Shown: piece by piece, positions 55,117 through 64,000 of the stretch
Position numbering within the stretch: the first letter of the stretch is position 1
How the letters are laid out: each line of letters begins with the position of its first letter
Assembly (NCBI RefSeq): GCF_004137245.1
Contig: NZ_SDWS01000005.1
Location: 62,001-126,000, forward strand
From: Nocardioides glacieisoli
Lineage (GTDB): Bacteria; Actinomycetota; Actinomycetes; Propionibacteriales; Nocardioidaceae
Direction of reading: 5' to 3'
Length of the DNA: 64,000 nucleotides
Notes under the pieces: generated by a model
Told to the model about the DNA's origin: nothing
Databases searched by the model: none
Seen by the model: the letters and a program-made list of their open reading frames with translations, nothing else
Translations under genes and position numbers: made by a program

Positions 55117-56439
55117 ATGACCGACGCCCGCACCTCGCGACGCGCCGCGGTCGGTCTGGCGGTCTCGCTGGTCGTGGTCGCGGCCGCCTTCGTGGTGCCG
55201 CCGCTGACCGGCTGGGACGTCGACGCCCGCAGCGACATGCTCGGTCTCCCGCCGCTGCACGGCTTCGTCGACCCGCGCGCCTCGGTGGCCTCCGTGGTGG
55301 CCGTCCTCCTCGCCGCGGCCGCGGTCCGGCGCGGCGAGGAGCTGGCCCGGACGCTGTCGTGGCGCCGCCTGCTCCTGGCGTCGTACGTCGTCGGGCTGGC
55401 CTGGCTGCTCGCGCTCGCGCTGGTCGACGGCGAGGTCGGGCTCACGCGCGTCATGGTCAGCCCGACGGAGTACATGGTCTCCGCCCGCGAGATCACCGAC
55501 GTGCCGGCGATGCTGCGGGAGTACGTCGACCGCATCCCCTACGCGTCGCCGGAGAACTGGCCGATCCACCTCGCCGGCCACCCGCCGGGCGCCGTGCTGT
55601 TCCACGTGCTGCTGGTGCGGCTCGGTCTCGGGGCAGACCTCGTGGCCGCGCTCGTCATCGTGGCGATCGCAGCCACCATCCCGCTCGCGACCCTCGTGAC
55701 CCTGCGCCGTCTCGGTGCGGAGGACCTGGCCCGGCTGGCCGCGCCCTTCCTCGTGCTCTCGCCGGCCGCGGTGTTCCTCGCCGTGTCCGCCGATGCCGTC
55801 TTCACCGCGCTCGCGGCCTGGGGCCTGGCGGCCCTGGCCTTCTCGGCCACGTCCTCCGGGCGGCGCCTCGTCGGCTGGGGAGTCGGCGCCGGCGTCCTGC
55901 TCGGCTGGTGCGTGATGAGCTCCTACGGCCTGCCCCTGCTGGGGATCCTCGCACTCGCTGTGCTGTGGCTGGCGCGCTCGTGGCGGCCGTTGCCGATCGC
56001 CGCGCTCGCGGCGTCGGCGGTCGTGCTGGGCTTCGCAGCGCTGGGGTTCGCGTGGTGGGAGGCCTACCCGGTGCTGCACGACCGCTACTGGGACGGCCTG
56101 GCCAAGTCGCGACCGTTCGCCTACTGGGCCTGGGGCAACCTCGGCGCGCTGCTCGTCTCGGCCGGTCCGCTGCTCGGCGCCGGTCTCGCCGTCGCCGCCC
56201 GCCGCCACACGGGTCCGGCGCGGACCGTCGCGGTCCTGGCCGGCGCGGCCGCGCTGACGGTCGTGATCGCCGACCTGAGCCGGATGTCCAAGGCCGAGGT
56301 CGAGCGGATCTGGCTGCCGTTCGTGCCGTGGCTGACGCTCTCGCTCGCGCTGCTGCCCGGCGGCTGGCGCCGGTGGGGTCTCGGCCTGCAGGTGCTCACC
56401 GCGCTCGTGGTCGAGCACGCGCTCTACACGTCCTGGTGA
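55117..56439 (+). CDS. Polytopic membrane protein, putative GT-C-type glycosyltransferase
   Basis: A protein of 440 aa with about 10-11 membrane helices. The first extracytoplasmic loop after helix 3 (about 110-175) is acidic and aromatic (ENWPIHLAGHPPGAVLFH), the shape of polyprenol-phosphate-sugar dependent GT-C enzymes. No clear DxD was found at the usual place, so the activity is uncertain. It is divergent from the GT2 operon. Confidence 0.65.
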   Translation: MTDARTSRRAAVGLAVSLVVVAAAFVVPPLTGWDVDARSDMLGLPPLHGFVDPRASVASVVAVLLAAAAVRRGEELARTLSWRRLLLASYVVGLAWLLALALVDGEVGLTRVMVSPTEYMVSAREITDVPAMLREYVDRIPYASPENWPIHLAGHPPGAVLFHVLLVRLGLGADLVAALVIVAIAATIPLATLVTLRRLGAEDLARLAAPFLVLSPAAVFLAVSADAVFTALAAWGLAALAFSATSSGRRLVGWGVGAGVLLGWCVMSSYGLPLLGILALAVLWLARSWRPLPIAALAASAVVLGFAALGFAWWEAYPVLHDRYWDGLAKSRPFAYWAWGNLGALLVSAGPLLGAGLAVAARRHTGPARTVAVLAGAAALTVVIADLSRMSKAEVERIWLPFVPWLTLSLALLPGGWRRWGLGLQVLTALVVEHALYTSW

Positions 56440-56481
56440 GTCGATTGCGCTTGCGTGCGCACCCGCCGCGCGACCGCGCAC

Positions 56482-57897
56482 TCAGCCGTCGCGGGGAGCC
56501 CAGTTGCCGTGGAAGCCGGTGGGCACCCGGCCGGGGAGGTGGACGGCGGCGACGTCCTCCAACGTCTGGGCGTCCAGCAGCACGAGATCGCTGCGATCGG
56601 TGGCCCGGTCGTGGACGTAGCCCATCAGCACGCCGTGGTCCTCGACGTCCGAGGCCGGGTCGGGCACGAAGCAGAACTCACCGGCCTCGCGTCCGGCGCC
56701 GAGCCTGCGGCTCTGGGTGGTGCCGGCAACCACGTCGTGCTTGAGCACGGTGTCGCCGAAGCCGGGACCGACCATCCCCACGGTGTAGCCGAAGCGGTGC
56801 GGCTTCCCGGTCAGCCGCTCGTCGTAGCGGGGGAACTCCTGGGCGTGCTCGTCGAACCGGTGTTCTCGCGCCTTGCCCGAGGCGAGGTCCAGGGTGAAAC
56901 GCACCAGCGACGCCAGGCCCTCGTGCGGACCGGTGTAGTCGGTGGCGAACATCCGCGGGTGGCGCACCACGTCCAGGACGACCTCCGGGCTGCCCGGCGT
57001 CCCGCTCTCGAAGGCGTTGAGGGTGTGGAAGACGTAGCAGGGGTCGATCTCGAACCAGCGCACGTCGGACCCGTCGCCGTCGCGCGGCACCAGACCGATC
57101 CGCGCCACGTGGTCGGGGTCCCACGAGTAGGGCAGCGGTGCTGCCGGGTTGGTGACGGACTCGCCGCGAGCCACGGCGTCGACGATCCACTCGGGCATCG
57201 GGTTGCCGCCCAGTGCGTCGCGCTGCTGGCCGGGCGTGAGTCGAGCCAGGCGCGGGACGCCGTCGGTCACCATGCCCATGTCGAAGGTGACCGGCAGGTC
57301 GTAGACCACCACGTACTTCTCGGTCAGGGCGCAGTCGTGGATCATCGGCATCCCGCCGGTCTCGATCTCCACGTGCTTGACGACGGTCCCGTCCACGCCG
57401 ACGACGGTGTAGTCGACCGTCGTGCCCCGCACCCAGTTGTACGAGATCGCGTGCAGGTCGCCCGTGACGGGGTCGGCATGGGGGTGAGCGGTATAGCCCT
57501 GCGACCCGCCGAAGTCGAGGGTGCCTCCGAAGTCGCAGCGACCGACGGTGTCGAGCTCGAAGGTCAGCTCGTAGGGCGTGGGGCCGGACTCGACGATCGC
57601 CAGGGTCTTGCCGGCGTGCTGGACCACGTTGGTGTTCGGTGCGTGGTCCTCGCCCTCGGGCTTGACCCACCTGTTGCGGTACCACTCGGCGCGTCCGTCG
57701 GCGATCCGGACGCCGTGCACCATGCCCTGGCCGAGGAACCAGTGGTGTTGCGAGCCCGGGTCCGCGGCCGGATTCGGTCCGTTGCGCAGGTAGCGACCGT
57801 CGAGGTGCTCAGGGAGCTTGCCGGTGACGGGCAGGTCGAAGGCCGTCAGCTCGGTGTGGACCGGCGCGAAGTTGTCGGTCAGGTATCGGTTCGGCAT
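56482..57897 (-). CDS. Carotenoid oxygenase (carotenoid cleavage dioxygenase family)
   Basis: A protein of 471 aa. The four Fe(II)-binding histidines are visible as His138 (YTAHPHADP), His187 (MIHDCALT), His291 (VFHTLNAFE) and His463 (GFHGNW). The start RYLTDNFAPV is typical of bacterial apocarotenoid/lignostilbene oxygenases. ATG 57897 is preferred; an ATG seven codons earlier (57918) would lie inside the TetR operator. It is probably repressed by the divergent TetR. Confidence 0.9.
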   Translation of the reverse strand: MPNRYLTDNFAPVHTELTAFDLPVTGKLPEHLDGRYLRNGPNPAADPGSQHHWFLGQGMVHGVRIADGRAEWYRNRWVKPEGEDHAPNTNVVQHAGKTLAIVESGPTPYELTFELDTVGRCDFGGTLDFGGSQGYTAHPHADPVTGDLHAISYNWVRGTTVDYTVVGVDGTVVKHVEIETGGMPMIHDCALTEKYVVVYDLPVTFDMGMVTDGVPRLARLTPGQQRDALGGNPMPEWIVDAVARGESVTNPAAPLPYSWDPDHVARIGLVPRDGDGSDVRWFEIDPCYVFHTLNAFESGTPGSPEVVLDVVRHPRMFATDYTGPHEGLASLVRFTLDLASGKAREHRFDEHAQEFPRYDERLTGKPHRFGYTVGMVGPGFGDTVLKHDVVAGTTQSRRLGAGREAGEFCFVPDPASDVEDHGVLMGYVHDRATDRSDLVLLDAQTLEDVAAVHLPGRVPTGFHGNWAPRDG

Positions 57898-57915
57898 GGC
57901 ATTGCACGTCCCATC

Positions 57916-57944
57916 CATAACGCCGTTATGTTCGGACCGTAACG
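57916..57944. promoter_or_regulatory. Palindromic operator between carotenoid oxygenase and tetR
   Basis: A perfect 15-bp palindrome, CATAACGCCGTTATG (57916-57930, centre 57923), lies in the divergent promoter gap. A second, wider pair CGTTA...TAACG (57924-57944) overlaps it. It is the expected size of a TetR-family site. The region is locally AT-rich. Confidence 0.7.
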
Positions 57945-57965
57945 TCGCGACAGGAGGCTGGCAAG

Positions 57966-58622
57966 GTGACCGGGAGCGTGGACCAGACAGGCGCGGGCCG
58001 GGGTGCGTCCTCCGCGGAGGTGCGCCAACGGCTGCTCGAGATCGCTGCACACATGGTGCGGGAGCAGGGCGCTCCGGCGCTGTCGGCGCGGAAGCTTGCC
58101 GCGGCCGCCGGCACGTCCACGATGGCGGTCTACACGCACTTCGGAGGCATGCCGGGCCTGGTCCGCGCCATGGTGGCCGAAGGCTTCCGCCGTCTCTTCG
58201 AACGAGTGGCCGCGGTGCCGGTCACCGACGACCCGCTCCAGGACCTCCGGAACGCAGCCGCGGCCTATCGTGCGCACGCGCAGGCGGACCCCGACCTCTA
58301 CATGGTCATGTTCGGGTCGGCCACGCTCGGTGACCACCGCCTCCACCGCGAGGACCGGATCGTGGGGTTGGACGCGTTCGAGCAGATCAAGCAGTTCATG
58401 CAACGGGGCATGGCGGCGGGAGCCCTGCGGGAGGCTGATCCTGCGGCCGTGGCAGCCCAGTGGTGGACCGCTCTGCACGGCTTCGTCATGCTCGAGCTGA
58501 CCAAGTTCATCGACGTCGTCGACGACGCCGAGGACACCGTGCTGTGGCCACTGATGGACCACCTGCTGCGCTCGCTGATGGTGACTCCCGGACCGCCTGA
58601 GCCGGGCGTCTTCCGTCAGTGA
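57966..58622 (+). CDS. TetR-family transcriptional regulator
   Basis: A protein of 218 aa, GTG start with AGGAGG 8 bases upstream. The N-terminal HTH is ALSARKLAAAAGTSTMAVYTHFGG (about 38-61). The C-terminal ligand domain has MFGSATLGD and a Trp-rich helix (AAQWWTALHGFVMLEL) of the TetR_C_11/WHG type. It likely controls itself and the divergent carotenoid oxygenase through the palindrome at 57923. Confidence 0.92.
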   Translation: MTGSVDQTGAGRGASSAEVRQRLLEIAAHMVREQGAPALSARKLAAAAGTSTMAVYTHFGGMPGLVRAMVAEGFRRLFERVAAVPVTDDPLQDLRNAAAAYRAHAQADPDLYMVMFGSATLGDHRLHREDRIVGLDAFEQIKQFMQRGMAAGALREADPAAVAAQWWTALHGFVMLELTKFIDVVDDAEDTVLWPLMDHLLRSLMVTPGPPEPGVFRQ

Positions 58623-58623
58623 C

Positions 58624-59673
58624 TCAGGCGCGCAGCGGCGCCGTTGCGAAGGCCCGCAGGCCGTCGTCCGGGTCGACCTCCGCGGTGAAGCCGAGCTCGC
58701 TCGCCGCGAGGGCAGGAGAGGCGACCACGTGGCGCACATCGCCGGGACGGAAGCCGCCCGTGACCTGCGGCGCGATGTCGCGCCCGGTGCCCTCGGCGAC
58801 CCGGGTGGCGACGTCGAGGATCGTCACTGGTCGACCGGAGCAGACGTTGTACGCCGACCAGCGCGGCGTGGTGCCGGAGACAACCGCCTCGAGGGCGAGC
58901 ACGTTGGCACGGGCGACGTCGTCGACGTGCACGAAGTCGCGCACCTGCGCGCCGTCCTCGTAGACCTGCGGCGCCTCCCCACGCTCGAGCGACGAGCGGA
59001 ACATCGCCGCCACGCCCGAGTAGGGGGTGTCGCGCGGCATCATCGGGCCGTAGACGTTGTGGTAGCGCAGGGCGACAGCCGCGGCACCCGCCTGGCGCAC
59101 CCACGACGAGGCGTAGTGCTCCTGCGCGAGCTTGCTCGCGGCATAGCTGCTGCGCGGGTCGAGCCGGGCGTCCTCCGGCACGAGCTCCCAGTCGAGGGGG
59201 CGGTCGCAGACGGGACAGTGGTTGTCGAAGTCGCCGGCCTCCATCGCCGAGACCGGTCGGGCCGGTGGGAGCTGGTGGCCGTGCTCGCCGCATGCGTAGA
59301 TGCCCTCGCCGTAGACGACCATCGAGCTCGCCAGCACCAGCCGGTCGACGTCCGCCTCGTGCATGGCGGCGAGCAGGGCGGCGGTGCCGACGTCGTTGTG
59401 GGACGCGTACTCAGGCAGGTCCGCGACGCGTACACCGGCACCGACGAGGGCGGCCTGGTGGCACACCACGTCGATGCCCCGCAGCGCGTCGGCCCAGGCG
59501 TCGGAGCCGGCGTCGCGCACGTCGAGCTGGAGCGTCCCCTCCGGCGGCACGGACGAGCCGTGGGCCGAGGCCAGCATCAGGTCGACGCCGACGACCTCGT
59601 GCCCGGCGTCCACGAGCCGGCGAGCGATGGCGGAGCCGATGAAGCCGGCGGAGCCGGTGAGCAGGACCCTCAC
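58624..59673 (-). CDS. NAD-dependent epimerase/dehydratase with zinc-ribbon-like insert
   Basis: A protein of 349 aa of the extended SDR family. It has LLTGSAGFIGSA (NAD site, 4-15), catalytic Tyr177 and Lys181 (SSYAASK) and RYHNVYGPMMPRDTPYSG. Between the strand ending MVVYGEG and the active Tyr lies an insert of about 45 residues with Cys128, His131, His133, Cys153 and Cys156 (HCPVCDRPL), which may bind zinc. GTG 59673 overlaps the MTA phosphorylase stop. Substrate unknown; UDP- or dTDP-sugar is likely. Confidence 0.85.
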   Translation of the reverse strand: MRVLLTGSAGFIGSAIARRLVDAGHEVVGVDLMLASAHGSSVPPEGTLQLDVRDAGSDAWADALRGIDVVCHQAALVGAGVRVADLPEYASHNDVGTAALLAAMHEADVDRLVLASSMVVYGEGIYACGEHGHQLPPARPVSAMEAGDFDNHCPVCDRPLDWELVPEDARLDPRSSYAASKLAQEHYASSWVRQAGAAAVALRYHNVYGPMMPRDTPYSGVAAMFRSSLERGEAPQVYEDGAQVRDFVHVDDVARANVLALEAVVSGTTPRWSAYNVCSGRPVTILDVATRVAEGTGRDIAPQVTGGFRPGDVRHVVASPALAASELGFTAEVDPDDGLRAFATAPLRA

Positions 59674-60473
59674 GCGCCCGGCACCTCGTAGGTCAGGTCG
59701 ATGCCGTCGGACCACGTCGCACAGGTGCAACCGGTCGGGTCGGGGAGCGCCTCGATCGCGGCGGCGAGGATCCCGGTGAGCCGCTCGAGGTTCGTGCGGA
59801 AGAGCGCGAAGACCGCGTCCTGGCCGACACCCTCGCCCGACTCGGCGCCGGCGTCCATGTCGGTCACCAGGGCGAGCGCCGCGTAGCACTGGCCCATCTC
59901 ACGGGACAGCTGCGCCTCGGGGGCGCCGGTCATGTTGATCAGGTCCCAGCCCTGCGCTGCGTAGTGCTGCGACTCCGCGCGGGTGGAGAAGCGCGGGCCC
60001 TCGACGATCACCATCGTGCCGCCCTGCTCCACGTCGTCGGCACCGCCGGCCAGCGCCGCCGAGACCCCAGCGCAGTAGGGGTCGGCGAAGGGCAGGTGCA
60101 CCGCACCCGACTCGACGTACGACCCGATCCGCCGGTGGGTGCGGTCGACGAGCTGGTCGGGGACGACGAGGTCGCCCGGCGCGACCGTGTCGCGGAGACC
60201 GCCGACGGCGCACGGCGCCAGCACCTGGCGTACGCCGAGCGAGCGGAGCGCCCACGCGTTCGCGCGGTAGGGGATGGCGTGCGGCGGGAAGTCGTGGTGC
60301 GGCCCGTGCCGCGGGACGAAGGCGACGCTGCGCCCCGCGACCTCGCCGATCGAGATCGGCCCCGACGGGGCGCCGTACGGCGTGTCGACGACGTGGTCGA
60401 CCGCGTCGGTCAGGAACGAGTAGAAGCCGGTGCCGCCGATGACGGCGACGTCTGCGTGGGGCGAGTCTGGCAC
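59670..60473 (-). CDS. mtnP: S-methyl-5'-thioadenosine phosphorylase
   Basis: A protein of 267 aa. It has the family signatures GGTGFYSFL, FVPRHGPHHDFPPHAIPYRAN and NMTGAPEAQLSREMG. It splits methylthioadenosine (from polyamine or SAM use) into adenine and methylthioribose-1-phosphate. An MTIP-type specificity cannot be excluded from sequence. GTG start at 60473. It is coupled by GTGA to the epimerase. Confidence 0.9.
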   Translation of the reverse strand: MPDSPHADVAVIGGTGFYSFLTDAVDHVVDTPYGAPSGPISIGEVAGRSVAFVPRHGPHHDFPPHAIPYRANAWALRSLGVRQVLAPCAVGGLRDTVAPGDLVVPDQLVDRTHRRIGSYVESGAVHLPFADPYCAGVSAALAGGADDVEQGGTMVIVEGPRFSTRAESQHYAAQGWDLINMTGAPEAQLSREMGQCYAALALVTDMDAGAESGEGVGQDAVFALFRTNLERLTGILAAAIEALPDPTGCTCATWSDGIDLTYEVPGA

Positions 60474-60495
60474 CCGGCCACCCTAGTGAGCCGCC

Positions 60496-60558
60496 GATAT
60501 CTGAGGACGTGGTGAACGGATTTCCAGTTCGATCCCGTTCACCCCGTCCTCAGATATC
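60496..60558 (-). terminator. Long 24-bp hairpin downstream of acs
   Basis: Arms 60496-60519 and 60535-60558 pair over 24 bp with one mismatch around a 15-nt loop. It lies 13 bases past the acs stop and 22 before the mtnP start on the minus strand. The arm length is unusual for an ordinary terminator. Confidence 0.7.
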
Positions 60559-60571
60559 AGGGGAAGCCGGG

Positions 60572-62545
<1,974 letters not shown>

Positions 62546-62595
62546 GGTTCTCTCCTGGGTGTGGCGCGGTCGACGGGCTGCGAGAGGAAGGGTGC

Positions 62596-62635
62596 GACCC
62601 CCTCGCCGAACCTACTCCGGCTCGGCGAGGGGGTC
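62596..62635 (-). terminator. Terminator after the symporter gene
   Basis: A perfect 14-bp stem (62596-62609 with 62622-62635) and 12-nt loop lie 14 bases past the symporter stop. Confidence 0.8.
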
Positions 62636-62649
62636 ACCGTGGTGCTGGG

Positions 62650-64000
62650 TCAGTGCTGCACGGCGCCTTCGGCACCGGCACCGGTGAGCGCGCGGACCTC
62701 GAGCTCGGTGAAGCGGTCCTCCGCCTCGGGCTCCCGCGAGCTGATGGTGCCGAGGTAGCCGAGCAGGAAGCCCAGCGGGATCGACACGATGCCCGGGTTG
62801 TTGAGCGGGAAGATCGCCCAGTCGGAGTCGGGGAACATCGAGGTCGGCAGGCCCGACATGACGGGCGACAGCAGCACCAGGCCCACGGCGGAGATGAGAC
62901 CGCCGTAGATGCTCCACGTGGCACCGCGGGTGTTGAACCGGCGCCAGAACATGTTGTAGATGATCGCCGGCAGGTTCGCCGACGCCGCCACCGCGAAGGC
63001 CAGGGCCACGAGGAAGGCGATGTTGAGGCGCTGCGCCGGGATGGACAGCAGGATGGCGACGGCACCGATCGCGAAGGCGGCGATGCGGGCGACCCGCACC
63101 TCGTCCTTCTCGCTGACGTCCTGGTCCTTCTTGAGGACCCCCTTGTAGAGGTCGTGCGCCACCGACGACGAGCTCGCCAGGGTGAGCCCGGCGACCACCG
63201 CGAGGATGGTCGCGAAGGCGACAGCCGCGATCAGGGCGAGCAGGACCGCACCGCCGGTCGAGCCGTCACCGCCACCCACTGCCTCGGCGAGGAGCGGGGA
63301 GGCGAGGTTCTGGTTGCCACCCGCGGCGGGGTCGACCTGGTCACGGTCGAGCAGTGCCGCGGCACCGAAGCCGAGGATCAGCGTCATCAGGTAGAAGGCG
63401 CCGATCAGGCCGATCGCCCACAGCACCGACTTGCGGGCGTCACGGGCGGTCGGGACGGTGTAGAAGCGGATCAGGATGTGCGGCAGGCCCGCGGTGCCGA
63501 GCACCAGCGCAAGGCCGAGCGACAGGAAGTCGATCTGCGACGTCAGCGTGCTGCCGTACTGGAGGCCGGGCTGCAGGAACGCGTCGCCCTTGCCGGAGTT
63601 CTCCGCGGCTGCGCCGAGGAGCGAGGACAGGTTGAAGTTGAACTCGGCGAGCACCAGCAGCACGATCAGCGCCGAGCCCAGCATCAGCAGCACGGCCTTG
63701 ACGATCTGGACGTAGGTCGTGCCCTTCATGCCGCCGACGACGACGTAGAAGATCATCAGGATGCCGACACCGACGATGGTGAGGTTCTTGATCGCCTCGC
63801 TGTCGACGCCGAGCAGCAGGGCGACGAGCGTCCCGGCGCCGACCATCTGGGCGAGCAGGTAGAAGATCGAGACGACGACGGTGGAGACCGACGCAGCGGT
63901 GCGGACCTTGCGCTGGTTCATCCGGAAGGCGAGCTGGTCGGCCATCGTGTAGCGGCCGGCGTTGCGCAGCATCTCGGCGACGAGCAGCAGCGCGACGAGC
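62650..64000 (-). CDS. Cation/acetate symporter (solute:sodium symporter family), partial
   Basis: About 449 C-terminal residues are present and the frame is open to the window end, so the N-terminus is missing. It has many membrane helices. SSS-family features are the GGMKGTTYVQIVKAVLLM helix, LGTAGLPHILIRFYTVP and LASSSSVAHDLYKG. These match ActP/MctC acetate-pyruvate carriers. The adjacency to acs supports a monocarboxylate substrate. Confidence 0.88.
   Translation of the reverse strand, partial: LVALLLVAEMLRNAGRYTMADQLAFRMNQRKVRTAASVSTVVVSIFYLLAQMVGAGTLVALLLGVDSEAIKNLTIVGVGILMIFYVVVGGMKGTTYVQIVKAVLLMLGSALIVLLVLAEFNFNLSSLLGAAAENSGKGDAFLQPGLQYGSTLTSQIDFLSLGLALVLGTAGLPHILIRFYTVPTARDARKSVLWAIGLIGAFYLMTLILGFGAAALLDRDQVDPAAGGNQNLASPLLAEAVGGGDGSTGGAVLLALIAAVAFATILAVVAGLTLASSSSVAHDLYKGVLKKDQDVSEKDEVRVARIAAFAIGAVAILLSIPAQRLNIAFLVALAFAVAASANLPAIIYNMFWRRFNTRGATWSIYGGLISAVGLVLLSPVMSGLPTSMFPDSDWAIFPLNNPGIVSIPLGFLLGYLGTISSREPEAEDRFTELEVRALTGAGAEGAVQH

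Overview
The window is very GC-rich and densely coded, with many GTG/TTG starts and 1-4 base ATGA/GTGA cistron overlaps. It holds an ESX-type (type VII) secretion locus, a WhiB-like protein, a PonA2-like penicillin-binding protein with a PASTA domain, and a MarP protease. Together these indicate a high-GC actinobacterium. The gene set (DUF5063 protein next to recR, SigE-family sigma factors, paired flavin monooxygenases) fits Nocardioides or a close relative; that genus call is inference.

Layout. 1-5444: end of a type VII secretion locus (eccD C-terminus, eccB, mycP) running into manC and a UDP-GlcNAc 2-epimerase. 5476-12125: tRNA-Ser(GGA), SRP RNA, dnaX, ybaB/ebfC, recR, a DUF5063 gene, lysC and asd, closed by a run of hairpins. 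12148-16113: a proline/glutamate-rich membrane protein, an esterase, tRNA-Pro(CGG), a DHFR-like reductase, a metallophosphoesterase and yqeY. 16165-21309: ponA2-like PBP, a whiB4-like gene and two ArsA/Get3-like ATPases. 21410-34863 is an accessory block: a 3-oxoacid CoA-transferase, a probable organosulfur uptake/desulfonation operon (two flavin monooxygenases, an ABC importer, an aldo/keto reductase), Old Yellow Enzyme, an MFS exporter and a luciferase-like oxidoreductase. 34907-37159: DUF4177 protein, RidA, Nudix and MBL hydrolase. 37141-42871: a second accessory block with a membrane-anchored LuxR regulator and two tandem copies of a SigE-type sigma factor plus membrane beta-propeller partner. 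42939-47642: crp, nth, a TlpA-like thioredoxin, a CoA Nudix, marP and a holin-like protein. 47825-60473: nhaA, VOC protein, a seven-gene overlapping operon (two glycosyltransferases, methyltransferase, molybdopterin oxidoreductase, membrane protein, two-component system), a GT-C-like membrane protein, a carotenoid oxygenase with divergent TetR, a nucleotide-sugar epimerase and MTA phosphorylase. 60572-64000: acs and an acetate/cation symporter (cut by the window end).

The backbone order ponA2 / whiB4 / ArsA pair / RidA / MBL / crp / nth / thioredoxin / Nudix / marP / holin / acs matches, from memory, the order in mycobacteria (Rv3682 down to Rv3667). The blocks at 21.4-34.9 kb, 37.1-42.9 kb and 47.8-60.5 kb therefore look like lineage-specific insertions.

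The most unusual signals are not classical genes. (1) A 57-bp sequence (52/57 identical) occurs twice between translationally coupled cistrons, each time giving a tiny ATGA-coupled ORF; the second copy looks like a 65-bp insertion flanked by a 7-bp direct repeat. (2) A REP-like element with 15-bp arms and a 35-nt loop occurs at 30585-30681 and 39212-39308. (3) A 51-nt repeat pair flanks a hairpin at 47066-47199. (4) An in-frame amber codon sits at codon 6 of an SsuD-like gene.
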